A stretch of DNA of 64,000 bases. Source: Aphrophora alni. Its lineage: Eukaryota > Arthropoda > Insecta > Hemiptera > Aphrophoridae. Numbering within the stretch: the stretch's first letter is position 1; each line of letters starts with the position of its first letter. Below, piece after piece: positions 46,675-60,654 of this stretch. Below the pieces are notes generated by a model. That model was given only the letters and a program-made list of their open reading frames with translations, ran no database searches and was not told where the DNA came from. The stretch is from positions 34,284,216-34,348,215 of the forward strand of contig OY740768.1 of assembly GCA_963513935.1 (NCBI GenBank), read 5' to 3'. A program made the translations under genes and the position numbers.

Positions 46675-49600
46675 AATAAGCAAAGTGCTAAAAACTTATC
46701 AGAAAGGGTTAATAGCCCAAACATAATATTATAAAAGATGAAGAGTGAACAGACAGGAATTCAGTGCAAGATTCGCATTTTTTTAGATATGCTAATTTTG
46801 ATTAATTGTTATGCACATTAAATAAATCTTATAGAATGAAACAAACAACTACATCAATTAAATTCATGGTCATGCATAGCTGGATTTTTTTTTTTTTTTT
46901 TTTTTACAATCTTCACAGAGATTAGGGTTTCAAAAACATGTTAATGTACACATTCCAAAATCTTCAAAAATAATACACGATGGAATTTTAATATAAGAGC
47001 ATTTAATGCAGTGTTTAAAAATAAGGAGCATTTTCTGAAATGTTTCGGAGAATTTTAGTTTTTGAGTACTTTTAATAAAAAAATTAAAAAATCGAAATCA
47101 TTCTTAAGATTATTAATAAATGAAACACTTTTATTTAGGATAGAAAATACCTCAAGTAGTCATATTATATTATGTAAAAATGGAACTGTTAAGAAATTCC
47201 CTTTTATTAAGCTTGGGTTGTTTATTTTTTTAAAACTCAGTAGTTCAGTTATCTAGATTTTCTTTAATTTTTATTTTATAATCATATATAAAATGGATTA
47301 CAGCATTTCCCTAATACTCAATTCAATTTTGTTTGTCACTACTCAATATTCATTATATATATAATTGTTACATTTTTAATACTATCTCTCCTCTGTTTTT
47401 TTAATAGATATAATCAACTATAACATGAAATATTAACCCAGAATGGTTCTAACCTTTATGACTCTACTGTTTACTTTTACTATTACACAATTACTATCCA
47501 ATACACAATAATTTGCTCACCTTTCTTGCAAAGTTCTTCCATTATCAATCGGACTCTCTCTTACTCGCCAACATGGCTATCTTCCGAACACACCTCGAGC
47601 AACGATTCCTCTTGTGATCCAAAAAGACCCCGCCTCCTTTTGTCCTAGCTCCCTCTTTTTGTAACCTTAACTGCCTTTACAAGGTAAGCATTTCATTATA
47701 ATTATTGTTCCACTTTCGTCTTCCGCAACAGTTGGTCTTCATTCTGACTTTAATATCATTTTTATTTATCTATCTTCTAACTAAAACTATCAATTCCTAA
47801 CAGAACGTGAGTGTTATTACGTTCCAAAGAGCATTAAATAATTTGTATGAAGCAATTTCATAAATCCGCATTCAGGTACTTTTGAAAATATGTTTATGTA
47901 ATAATATAACTTATGTCTAAAATTATGGAGTGTGGAAAAGTATGGCGTATTTGCGCAGTAGTTAAACAAAAAATTTGCATTAAAAAAAAATTTAGTAGGT
48001 GCTTAACTCTTTTACCAAGAGAATTTTGGGCGTTTTTGTGAAAGTCTATTATCATTAGAAATAAAAGAAACGTATAAAATTTATCCATTTCATATACGAG
48101 AAAAATTAGAAACAGAATTATAAGTTTTTATTCCAGCAATGAATTTCACAACTTTAACAGTTTAATTTCATTCTTAAGTGAATTTAATGAATAAAACATG
48201 TGTTTAGTGAAACCATTAGATATATTAAAATGTTAGTAACAATTTCAATGCCAACGGCAGAACTAGATCGTTTTTTCATGGCTAAAACGACTGAAATCGT
48301 ATTTAATGAATGCAATGAAGTAGAAGTTAACAAGGCTGTGTATACCAATTGAAAAAAAGCAATGATTTCACAAAATAACACACAATAATGAAAAGGTTAT
48401 TGAAAATATTTGTCAACGCAAATGGAATAATGGAATTTATTTTTATAAAACATGTTTTATAATATTCTGAATTTGTTATTTGTATAATATGTAATTGTAT
48501 TCAGTAAGAAAAATAAAATTTTATTATTGTTAATTCTACACAGCATCCTTATTAAAATACCGACCAACCGACACTTCCATTATTTATTTCAGCTTTTCGT
48601 AAAATTAAAGAAATAAAGACTCATACAAATGTTTTTTAAATTTAGTGGACATTTAAAGTATTCTTATACATTTGAAGTACATTATTAATGAAGTTAATGG
48701 AATAATTTCCAAAATATGTTACATTAAATTTTTATGAACATTGTTATGCTCATCGCGTTTAAGTAGACCCAACAAAAAGAGTGCAGAGGTGAATGTGATT
48801 AAAATTTTGTTATAATATATTAAGAAGTTTTATAAAAGTTTATCTGTTCAAGGAAATGTCTGTATAAACACCTTTTGTACTCAACATATTGCTATTTCTC
48901 AGAGTTAAAGAGGTAATTATAACAGTTATCAACATATAGCATATTCATGAAAATGTATTTTAATAGTGAAGATTATAAAAATGTATTTTATATTATATAT
49001 TTTACTTTGTTAACAATTTTGCAGTCAATTATTTTATAATTATTGAAGTTATACTTATTTGCGCTCTTTGGGTTGGGGTGTTGGTCGAGAAACCGCGTTA
49101 CGCTAAAACTGAGAAAAATCGAGCGTTCGGGTAGACTCGGCGGCAGTCGTGAACGCTCGGGCGATCCCCATCTGCTACAACGAGACACAGGTGTTCGTAT
49201 CAACCGAGGCAAAACCGAGTAAATGATACTTTCTAACCATGTGTTTTAGTATACTGTATTGTTATTGATTGTAAGAAAAATCTTGAATATTATAACCGCA
49301 CAATTATACATTTTTGTGTTATCATGAAATGCTATAGACTGATACTAGTTTAGTTTATTCAAAACATACCTAGTCTAGATAAAGTTGATTAAGATTTTTT
49401 ACTGCCCGCCTGATTTATGGCCTACTGACATTGTCGTAAATTAATATTACACTATAAGGTTATAATATAATAAATAATATAGTAACAGTTGCATAAAATA
49501 ACAAGTGAATGGCCAAAGAATTATAACTTCCACAGTCTGGTCCGACGCAGACCCAATTTTTAAATTTGTTTTTGTTTAAAAAATTATTTAATTAAGGTAT

Positions 49601-52580
49601 CATTTTAACATATACACAAAATATGTATTTATCTTTTAAATTTACTTAATTAGATTTAGCCATTAACAAAAATTTATACTAAGCGTCCAAAAAATATATA
49701 ATGTATATTTGTTTAAAAATTTTAAGGTAGTGTCTTAGCGACAGGAGCTTAAAATTTTGCTAGTTGAACCAAGCATTTAATGATGTAAAAAAAAAAAAAT
49801 TTTTAGTCACACTTATCTAGCATATTTTTTGAATTAATCATTTAAGTTATGCGATTTTTAAATAATGCTTATAAACGTCTTTTGTTTTAATTTTAATATA
49901 ATAGGAATTACATATATGTAACGTGATCGTTAAGATTTTTGAAAGACGATGATAGAATTGACTTCTTTTATTTATTCCAAGTACATTCTTGCAACCAGTA
50001 TAAACTGTGAAAAATAAAAGTTAGTTATCATTAGATAAATTAAAATTAGCTTATTAATTATCACCATTACGACTATTATGATATTACAACTTACCGTCGT
50101 CAATAGTCAGTTGTCCTATTGTTAAAAAAAACAACTGCCATTTCTGCTACTCAGTCATAATCAAGTTTATTATTGGAGAAGCTTCTCCATTGCCATAGAA
50201 CCCTCAATTAAAACACTTTTACAAATATTTAAATAAAATAATTTTTAAATCATACTTAAAACAATCATGTCTGGTGGGCCCACTGTCTCTGACTGAACTG
50301 TGCATAACAGGTACGGTATAACATAACGGGGTAGGTGAGTGATTTAGTCATGGATATTTTAGAATTTGATTCGAAAAAGCGAGTGTCATTCTGGACTGGG
50401 AACTACGCAATTCAACAAGCTCAGTTCAGCCAGTACCGATGAGTGATGATGACATGTTCAAATTATAATTAACCATTAAACTACAATTAACTACACTAAT
50501 TATTATATAACTTTAATGAGGGGATTGACTAAGAAATTAGTGGTCTGTACGTGGCTAGATGGGCCAAAATAGCCGACTAGATACGTTTCACATATTGACG
50601 CGGTTATGAGAATTTGAGACGCACCGAAAAACCCCGGGGTTGAATGATCCGTTACAATTTGGTGTAGTGTGCCATTTTATGAGTGGAGTATATGAGGAAA
50701 ATTACTAAAGAATAAACTTAAACTAAATACTTATAAAAATCGAAGTTCTAACTTCGCTTTGGACCAGTCTCAACGCTCGGTGTTGCACAACTGCATGCAC
50801 TCTGACTTTCAGAGTAGGGGAAAAGACTAGCTGGATTGTGATTAAAGATGATTTGCCCCTGTAACATGATATGCGCTAACCCGCAATGCCGCAGAACCCA
50901 AAAATATGTTGCATCGGGAATTGAAGGGGCAAACGGTGATGAAGAAAACAGCACGTTTGATATACTGTTGATCTATATTTTTGTATTGTGTACATTTTAA
51001 ATCTAAGTAACTATATTTTCAAAATAAAAAATCCAGTTGAATTAAAAACAAATTAAATTACTAATTTTAAATAATAAAATAGAATGAATGAAAAGACTAA
51101 ATAAAAATATTTAACTAAGACTACCTATTAAACTTTTACAGAAACCAATTAAATTGGTATTGTACAAAGATGAACTTATTATGTAATAAGGTACATTTTC
51201 GGTTACGTAAACTTGATCTGACTTGAAAAGTAGTTTGACTCAAGGCAGTGAATAGGGAATGTATTCTGTTATAGAATATAATTGTAATAATAAATAGAGA
51301 TAAATAAAGAGTATAAATAAATAAAGAAGGTAATTAGTACTAAATGGTCAGAGAGATTTGTAAACAATATATTAATAAGAAAACGTATATTTAATATTAG
51401 ATATAAAAGAAATATGACAACAGTGTAGATGTGCATATTATAACTTTAAGAAATGAGACATCATAGTGTTGTGTGTAAAGGTGGGGATAATGACGAAGCT
51501 GAACAGTTCAGTGAAATAGATATTATCTTAGAGACAAGACGTGGTGTTAGATGAGACAGGATGTTTTTTAGAGACAAGACATTGTGTTTTAAAGGGATAG
51601 GATGTTTTACAGACAATAAAGTGATTTTCTCGGAAATGAGACATAAAATTTGAATAAGTTACATTTTAGACAGAAGGGATGTTTTCAATAAGATACTTTT
51701 TATTAGATGTGATTGTGAATTCAAAAGACGACATGCGGTTTGAACAAAGAAATAGTTTGAATTGAATGAAAATTTTGAGTATATTGCACAATGTAGCTTC
51801 AGTGTTAGCATGTTTGGTATGTCATGCTCAAATTGTGTTTCATAGGAACCTAAACATAAAAATAATTAGAACTTACAGTCTATTTTAATAAATTTTGGAC
51901 AGGATGTTGTGCAGAGATATCGTGTGGTTTCGAATAAGAGAAAATGTGTTAAAAAAAAAAATAAAAATAAAAATAAATAAATAAAAAATAAGAAGAAGAA
52001 GATTGTATATATCAAAAGAAGTTTGATAAAAAACATTTACGAGTTGATTTTATTACATTTGATGTTTAAAGAATAAGTATCTAGTAAAAGAAATTTGATA
52101 ATATAAAAATATTGTAAATTTTGAGTATATTGCATTTTTATATAATGAAAGATTTTTATTTGAATTAGGTTGCAACCACAAAATTAATTATAACTTAAGT
52201 ATGGATGAATTATAAATTTATGATGTTATAATAAATGTGATGATTTATGTTTTCTTTTAGGAAATATTTTAACTTGTATGCAATCTATAATATTTTTTAA
52301 TAATTAAATGTACATTTCAGAAATTGGATTCTGTATTTTTATTTGAAATTCTCCAGAGTACACCCTTTTAAAGAACTTACGACCCCAATTAGAAATTTTC
52401 TATGCTCTCTTCAAGAGTTTTTTCCCTTTATTATTTTTATTTTGTTTTTGTAATAAAAATTACAAATGACGCCCAAAAAAATTAGAATTAACACCAAAAA
52501 TGTGAATAGAGTTAGCCTGTGTTTAAAATTAGGTAAACTATAACAATTATTATACTGGGCGTGGATAAAAAAATACCTGA
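46675..52580. other. Long gene-poor stretch
   Basis: AT-rich throughout, with a (T) run near 46887. Short GC-richer patches at 47550-47680, 49070-49210 and 50270-50960 have broken frames without family resemblance. A weak plus-strand match at 48230-48350 (MLVTISMPTAELDRFF) might be a hAT tail. I see no supportable gene. Confidence 0.4.
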
Positions 52581-52591
52581 AAAATAAATTA

Positions 52592-53300
52592 TTAAACAGC
52601 AATATTAAAATAAGCATTAACATTTGTATTTTGTATTACACAAATTATATGTTCAACATGTTTTCCTCTATTATCGAAAACATATTCCAAGCGCCTAATC
52701 ATTGTTACATTGGTCAGGGGTAACAACTCCAAGAACAGATTCTGTTTTGACAGAGCTATAGGCGGTGTAAAGTACTTTTCTTTTAACAGTCCCCATAGAT
52801 ACACGTCACAAAGCGTAAGGTCAGGACTTGTGGATGGATAGGGAATTCTGTTTATCGAGACACAAGCCCTCCAGGAAAAAGTTCCTCAACAGCTGTTTGT
52901 TCCACAATCCACGTGCGCAGTTGCTCCATCTTGCAGGAATAGGTGTTTTTCACATTTGAGAACATGAAGGTCACAAAACAACTGCAAACCAGCTTGAAAA
53001 TGATTATTCAATTAATTGTTCTCTGTACACTGCTGCAGTAAGTGTGATTTCCTGCCTATTGGTATCTTCAATAAAGTATGGTCAAATGACAGCATATTTC
53101 GAAACCGCAACCCACTGTCAAATTTTTCTGAATATAGTGGTCTTTGGACATATTCATCTGGTTTCTCCACTCTAGACAATCGCCGAATGCTCTTGTTAGA
53201 AGACTGCAACACTATCAAACACTCGACCAAGATTTTCAGTTGTCCTCGTGCGGTCTTTCAAAATGCCGTGCATTGTGATTCTTAACAGACCTTATAGTTC
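52592..53300 (-). pseudogene. IS630/Tc1-mariner-type transposase, C-terminal half
   Basis: On the minus strand, 53230-53012 is open with SGLRFRNMLSFDHTLLK. Then LFLQDGATAHVDCG (second catalytic Asp in the QDGAxxH motif) and PSTSPDLTLCDVYLWGLLKE follow, the SPDLxPCDxxLWG signature with the third catalytic Asp. The remainder (52804-52592) runs to FDNRGKHVEHI, the usual C-terminal H(F/V)EH. Frameshifts separate the pieces, the N-terminal half is missing and terminal repeats are not seen. Confidence 0.75.
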
Positions 53301-53615
53301 TAAACATTCTAACCTTACTTACGATGGTTTTGTTCGTCTCTGTCTTTGATAATGTGTTAAAAACTTTACCTTTACAATTCCCAAGGATGGCCCACCACTC
53401 CGACCTTCACCATAACTATGGAAGTAATGTTCCTCACAATAAACATGTTATTTTTCACTATATTGCGGCTTTTTTCTCTTAAAAATTAGCAACTCTATAG
53501 TTCCTTATCTGAATGCGACAATAATGGTTTCAATAAATTACCAAATGTAAACAAAAACCAGCTGTTTATATAAAAATAAGAAAAACAACTATTAAACGCT
53601 AATAATACAATTCGG

Positions 53616-53616
<1 letters not shown>

Positions 53617-53665
<49 letters not shown>
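53617..53665. repeat. (TA)24 microsatellite
   Basis: Pure TA run; the open frame reading YIYIYI across it is an artefact. Confidence 0.9.
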
Positions 53666-53668
<3 letters not shown>

Positions 53669-53699
53669 CACCACTCTGTGTTCCATTTCTCATAAAAAA

Positions 53700-56548
53700 A
53701 AATCATTAGTTTTGGTTAAAATTAGGCTCACAATTGCTGTTGTGTGCAATCGCTCAAATTTAAAATAGAGTATTATATAATAAAATGAAACTTATTTAAC
53801 AAATATTTTTAAATAATGTCAAACGAAGCCTCTGATAATTTTCTGTGTCGAAGCCACAGCCAGAAATGTGTTAGTAGTAATAGTTTTTTTGGTCCACTTG
53901 TTTATTAAAAGAAACAATGAAACGTAAAAGTTCTAAGATATTATTGAAATTGAGGATTGAGAGAAAAACTAACAAATTCGACAAGGTATATTCATAAATA
54001 TAAAACAAATTAAAAGTAATTCTTATTTGAATCTCATTAAATACATTGAAATGATTAATTGTTATTAATATTGTGGCATACTTAGACAACCACTTAAAAA
54101 ATTACAGATTATAATCTGTATATGGTTTTCATATTTCTTGCCTGTATAACTCTAGTTTTGTATATTTCATAAGTTATAATTTATATTTTGTTAGAGTTTG
54201 AATAACAACTTTCATTTGGGATTTGGCGGTGCCTCTAAGAACGAAGCAGTTGAACTTAAACTGGACCTGGCTGTTACGTAGTCGTCAATATCTTCTCTCA
54301 TAATGAATTCCTATGTCAAAAACGAAAATATACATGTAAAATAAATAATTAAAAGCAACATTTTTTTAAAAAAAGATGTTTAACTAAAAAGGAAAAAAAA
54401 ATAATTTGAAGATAGAATAAATTATATGTTAATCTGATAATAATGTACTACCAGTTTTCTTTCACTAATATAAGATTATTTACTTTTCAATACTACTACT
54501 TTTAATAACTCTATACACGCCTAAAAAGCATAGAGTGTACTCTTACACATTTTCGTAGATACTGCGCCCCATACTTATTTTAATTTATTTACAGTTTTCC
54601 GTTTCAAATGGCTCCACACTATATCGTTTAGTTCAGTTATGTTAACTGTGAGAAAATATTGCGTATTCAGAGGGTTCGGTTTTCATCGACCAAAACTCTT
54701 ACCCTTGGACTACGCCAATGGTCAAACTTAAATTCAGCAGTTTTACTGCAATTTTTGCCAACGGAACAAGATTGCCACTCTCCAAGTATTTATACGCTCC
54801 CAAATTATTCGCTTTCAACACCGTTTGCTTCACTAATTTTCGCCGTCTTGTTTCCATGCTCGCGAGCAACGAACTTTAATACTACGTTCCATAAAAATTC
54901 GCTCTGAACGGCTCAACGCTCGCTTCAATAAAATTAGCTATTAAAAACTATCAGTGTTTTTTTCTTCTTCTATATCTCCAATATATGTTTATAAGAATTT
55001 GTAAACTGACTAACAATTTGTGAAAGTGCCTGGATTAGATTTCCTTAACAACCTCTGGGAAATAACTCAATTTCAATTCTTATTTTGTAGTAATAATTAT
55101 ATTTTTTACGCTTCATGAATAAATATTATAATATATGTATATAACAAAACAAAATAATATTATTCAAATACAAATAAGTGTATTATAAAATTAGGATCTA
55201 GGTGTAAGATTTAGTCAGTCAGCTTTGGGTGCAGCGTTTCATTACACATTCAACCGGATGAATCCAATTCTAGCCTACTACGGATATTGTGATAGTTACA
55301 GTGCAAAAAATTTTAAGACAGTTTGAAAATTATAACAACCATCCTCAGAAACTCACCAAAAAATAGTATTTTTATGGTTACGAAATCAAATATTGTTTTT
55401 ATTAATATACTCTGAAAAAATAAATTCATAAGTGTACTTATAATTATCGTTTAGCCCTACTGTGATCGCCATTTTGATCCGTAGATGAATTATCAACTTA
55501 TTGTATAGAATTCCATGACATTGGCTTTCGATACAAAATTTTGAGTGATAGTGGTCTTGTGAGTAAGAACGAATAAAATATTCAGAGGTGGAGAATAATT
55601 CTGAATATAATTTTAAATCCGGGTCATAATATATCAATGTTCATGTGAAAGACCATGTATTTTAATAGTTGAAACGCGTATTTATTTGGAACTCATTTTG
55701 GTTACTTTTTTTTTAAAAAAAGTTTTTTACGATAAATTGAATTTACTCGTGAATTTTATGAGTAATAATTTTATACTTAGAAGACATTTTTGATCGTTAT
55801 ATGTTGTTTTTTTTGTTGAATATTTTTAATTTATATGACAAATATGCTTTACCCCGTAGGTGAAATTTCACTTATTTCATGTGTTGAAAACTTTTTTTTA
55901 CTGCTTTTTATTTAGTACATTTTAGTTTTTTATAAATTCGTTTTTGTTATTTTATTTAAACTTGATAAAATATGCTTTTGGAATTTAAGGAACTTATGCT
56001 TTTGAAGAAAATATTTTACTACTAAGAACTTTATTGTTTTAAAACTACATTTTAAACCTTGAACTATAATAAATTTCAATTATTATTTGTTTCAATTATT
56101 ACATTCCGTTTCCATGGATTTAACATGTTAATATTTCTTTTGATTTTATTAATTTTCTTTCAACTTAGATACCAAATTAACTGTAGATTGATATAAAACG
56201 TGTAAATATCAATTTAAAATAGGCTGTTTTTTTGGATTCCTTATTTATAAAAAAATCAATGTTAATGTCAGTTTAAAATTCTGCAATACTCTTTTTATTT
56301 AAGGCGTTTTAACCTTGTATGTGTCATCTTATTCAATAGGTCTATCGTATTTAAATATAGAATAGATCAAACAGTAAATCAATCAGGTAAAAATGTCAAT
56401 GGAAAGGAAAATTTAAAGAAAAAAGAAAATAGTACCTGTTGCTTCCAACTATTTCATAAATCCATTGATTAATTCTAAAGCCTTTTATATGATTGCGCAA
56501 ATATTTGATATATTATTTCTTAAAATTAATTTTATATGAACGATCACC
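53700..56548. other. Intergenic, no gene seen
   Basis: AT-rich apart from 54640-54930, a GC-richer patch containing an 82-residue plus frame and an equally broken minus frame. Neither is recognised. No promoter elements could be assigned upstream of the gene that starts at 56549. Confidence 0.4.
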
Positions 56549-57729
56549 ATGTCGGGCAGATTTGATATGTTAGAACAAGTGCTAACAGCAATTCATATAT
56601 TAAATGAACCCCAAGGTGTTACAGCACAGCAAATTATCAATTTTGTGAAGGACCGAATTGATGGGTTGTTTTTTAAAAGGCGAAATGAAATTAGGAAAGT
56701 GACTCTAAGAATAAGGAATGCATTAGACGGAGGGCACACATCACGACTGTATGGCACAAGATGTTACAATGCGTCAGGCTACCCTCGGGGTTTGTCTTGT
56801 GGTTTAAAACATGATAATATCTACTGTACAGGTAAACACCATTCGAAGTGTACAGCTTCTTTGTACTAAACTAAACTGTCAGAGATATCGTTTACTGAAG
56901 TATTTACGTAATGTTTATATTAGTCAAGTTATAAACAGGAGGAAGTTGTATTTTTGAGAAAAGAGTAAAAATACATTATAAGCTGACTGCGAACTTTGTG
57001 ACTACTATAATTTGAGGCAAATTATTAGATCGAAATGAGAAATATTCTGTTTTTCATAGAAAATATAGGCAATTCGGTGTACATATTTATCAAAATTCTG
57101 AAATGCTAATTTGAAATAAAAACAGTAGAAAAGTTTAGAGATAAGTACACACACTAGACATTACTTTTTTTAAAAACTCAGGGTGGTCTAATAAATTATA
57201 GGCATACCAATATAAATACTACATAGTTCAATTATTCCAGAAGATGCACACTGGTTTCATGAGGTTTGTGCTAAATATGCCATAATTTATAATCAATTTA
57301 TCATTAGGTCTATAAAGCTGGAATAATGGCAAAACATCCCCAAAAGTTAAAAATACTTCAACGATTTATATCACGTATCTGTTTTGTTTCGAAATCTATT
57401 GAGCCGATTTCTATGAACTTAGTCTTAAAACTTATTCGGATAAATAACAAAAGTCGTGAAAATACTACACAAATAAATGTCCTTATGTTCTATATCATAG
57501 TTTAATTCTGCAACAAATATTTCACACAGTAGAATATTAATGTGCAATAACTCTAATTATTTATCTATTCTCTATTAATTAACTAATTTTGCTCTGTGTA
57601 GGTTGTAAAGAAGAATCCTTCCGAAGAAAAATCATACGTAAAAGAAGAGTAAGACAAGGTCAAAATAAGCTGAACAAACGATTTAAAAAGGCTAACAATT
57701 ATGACAAACTTAATAAGTATTTGAATTAA
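56549..57729 (+). CDS. Small two-exon gene, basic protein with possible winged-helix N-terminus
   Basis: Exon 56549-56831 and exon 57602-57729 (GT-AG, phase 1) give 136 residues. The start has good context (ATCACCATG). Residues 1-60, MSGRFDMLEQVLTAIHILNE followed by VTAQQIINFVKDRI and EIRKVTLRIRNALDGG, have the helix pattern of a linker-histone-like winged helix, or of the insect DUF4777 domain. Then comes a Cys-bearing linker (CYNASGYPRGLSCGLKHD, YCTGC). The last 40 residues are very basic (RRKIIRKRRVRQGQNKLNKR, FKKANNYDKLNKYLN-stop). A nucleic-acid-binding nuclear role is inference. The 770-bp intron is AT-rich. No paralogue is in view. Confidence 0.65.
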
Positions 57730-57889
57730 AGCTATGACCAAATCTAATACTTATTACGAGTAAAATATTCTATCCCGATTATTAGCCTAATTATGAATGG
57801 AAATAGCCTAGTCAATTTAATATGTTTTTCACTATTATAGTATTTATAATACACTTTATTTACACATTTGAATGTTATCGTACTAATGA

Positions 57890-59330
57890 TTTTAAGTTAC
57901 ATGGAGGGAAAAAAACAAACAATAATACAAAATAATATATACATAACAAATTACATATAAATTCAGAGAAAAAAAACACTTAAAATAATCAGATACAAAG
58001 ATAAAAAGTCAAACATAATCAAATACATTAAACAAACAATGAAGCACCCTAACTAAACCTTTTCATATTCTGTTCTGAAGAATTACCCCAGAGTGAAATT
58101 TCATACTTTAAAAAAACGAATGACCGAAGGAATAATAGACGGGTTTTAATGTTGGTAAGTAACAAAACTTAATCACTAATCTAATTCTACTAAGGGCATA
58201 AATGCCTGAAGTTGTCCCGTTAATTAACGTGTCCACATGTAAATTCCAATCAAGCATTCGGTCAATTCCGACTCCAAGATCTGTGCTCATTTAACCTCGG
58301 TTTTGGCACTACCATTCAAAATGATATATCCTTTACTACCTCACGACAAAAGTTTAATAATTGAGTCTTGCTGGTGTATCTATCTACATCTATCTTAAAC
58401 CCTTAAATTAGAAAAATATTTAGCAATGGAAAAAACTTCTCAATTCCTAACTTTTTCTAAGCGAGCTTTGCAATTACTTTTATTATAAAAAGTTGTATCA
58501 TTAGCATACGTCACTTTTCTATGATTAATAAATTGTAAAAGGCCTTTCATTTAAATGAGAAACAATAGTGGTTCCAAAACTGATCCTTGTGGAACACCAT
58601 AATTAATAACACCTTCAATTAATCCATAGTTTGTTGTTTTACAAATCTTGTCTGCTTGTTTATTATTAATATATATTAATATATTAATATATTATTACAA
58701 GTCATTAATATATTATGACGATATTCCGTCTAAACATTTACCACAAATGCTGAATAGTTTGACAGGTTATCTATAAGACTTCGAATTGTACTCTCTATCA
58801 AAAACTTTTGAATAAATCCATGAAAATACCATTTTTTGACATTTATCCAGGTTAGATTAAATATTTTCTATTAATTATATAATTGTTGCTATTGTAGACT
58901 TACTCTTTAGGAATCCATGGTGCTGCTTAGTTAAAAAACAATTTATTTGAAACAATTTTAATATCACCGATTCAAAATCAGAAAAGTGAAACCAAAGACA
59001 CCGGTCTATATATAGTAATTTGGATTAATTTATTTTGTCCCCTTTTTAAATAATGCCTTAACAGAGCTTATTTAACTGCTTCGGAAAATACCAGACTCTA
59101 ATGATCCATTTACTGTATAACTTAGTGGTGCCAAGAGTTGAGGAGCACATGATTCACCAATAAATTAGAAATTTCGTCCACTCCAAATCTTTTGGACTTA
59201 TTATTTTTTAATTTCACTGATTTACCTGTCTTAATACAATTGTTTGTCAATTTTGTTTTACCAAGACTGGAGGTATAAAAACCCGCTATGTCAAAATATG
59301 AAACAAATTTGTTCATTTAGTTCGAGTCCT
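57890..59330 (-). mobile_element. Non-LTR retrotransposon remnant (Jockey/CR1-like RT)
   Basis: Minus-strand translation in broken frames gives, in order, FGVDEISNLLVNHVLL, SLESGIF, KALFKKGDKIN-like, FMDLFKSFD (for LSKAFD), INYGVPQGSVLEPLLF, YANDTT (for YADDTT), GVGIDRMLDWNLHVDTL and TSGIYALSRIR. This is the fingers-to-thumb order of a reverse transcriptase. Many stops and frameshifts; the endonuclease is absent. Confidence 0.75.
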
Positions 59331-60193
59331 CTTTTTCCTCTTTACTGTCATGTCATCTCTTGTTCCCTTCAGACCATGCTATTAGAAAATTTCAGGGGGT
59401 TTTTACGTTATTCTATTCCTTTTTTTATAAGGCGAAGATGACCGAAAGGTGTTTCGCCTTTAACAACAAGAATAAATCGAGAACCTTTAATATCCTATTA
59501 TACCTATTAAGGCAAAGTCCTTTGGTCGTACAAATAACTGATCATATGAAGCTTAATATTTTTTGAAAAAAAAGGGGAAAAAAAGAAGAAAAAAAAAGTT
59601 TAAATTTCTTATGATGAGTGGTCTGATATAATTTTGAGTACAACTTAAGTTTATTTATGGAAATTATAATTCCTTTCGTTATTCAATTTTAGGAAACAGG
59701 ATCGTTGGATTCCTTTTTTTTTAAAAATAGTCTATTAAGATTGAAATGATACCTTAAAATATTTTAAAAATTTTGTAAAGTATAAATTTTAAATAATAAA
59801 TTAAGAAGACGTTGTTATGATGGCAGGCAGAAAACGTTTGTACCCACTTTCAAAACATCGAATCGTCTGTAATTATTATTTTTTCTTCACTTACAACTTG
59901 TACAAATTACTAGGATAACAAAACAAAAAAATTTAAGGTACATTATTTCAATATTTGGGAAAAATTAGGTACCAAAGTACTTCAAGTATAATCTATTTTG
60001 AGAGTTACTGTTAGCTTAATATCTTAATATTGGTAATATATTGTTTTAAATTGCTACTCTTTGTTCTAAAAGAAGAGAACTTAAAGTTCAATCAAAAAGT
60101 TAATCAAAATTTCAACTTTCCTTCGACTGAAAGATCACACTTTTATCTTGTAAACGAAAAATGAATAATTTATTTAAAATACCTATCTGGTAA

Positions 60194-60649
60194 TCTATAT
60201 ATATGAGTCAAAACCCACTGACTGATCATGAAATCTCAGGATCCAAGAAGCCTAGAGCTATAAATTTTTTAACATGGCTTGGGGTAGGTCTGCAGACGCA
60301 TACTAAGAAAGGGTTTTGAAAATTTTTCACTCCAATGGTGTTTTTACACCTATAGCGTATCTCTGAACCCAAGAATCCTAGCGCCTTGAATTTTTTAATA
60401 ATGATTGGGTAGGTCTGTGGATGTGTTCTAAGAAAGGTTTTTGAAAATGCTCCTATCCAAGGGTGTTTTTACCCCTAAAACAAGTATCATATCTTTGTTA
60501 TTTATGGGTCGTTTTTGATCAAAATTGGTGTGTTGCTGTATTTGGGCATAATTTATTTCCATAGCACCACAATTAGGGTTGTGCTAAAAAATATTTCTTT
60601 ATAAAACTATCTCAACTATCCCCAGGTGAAACTGGGGCCATCAGCTAGT
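60194..60649 (+). mobile_element. Non-autonomous Helitron-like element
   Basis: Begins TCTATATATATGAGTC directly after A and ends CTAGT directly before T, the A/T insertion pattern of Helitrons. A hairpin CCCCAG-GTGAAA-CTGGGG (60620-60637) lies seven bases before the terminal CTAG. The interior is an imperfect direct duplication of about 125 bp sharing AATTTTTTAA, GGTAGGTCTG and GGTGTTTTTAC. No Rep/helicase coding. There are no target duplications, as expected. Confidence 0.7.
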
Positions 60650-60654
60650 TCATT

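Noticed and set aside
48230..48350. Possible hAT C-terminal fragment MLVTISMPTAELDRFF
   Set aside because: Only about 15 residues resemble the family and the following residues do not continue the pattern.
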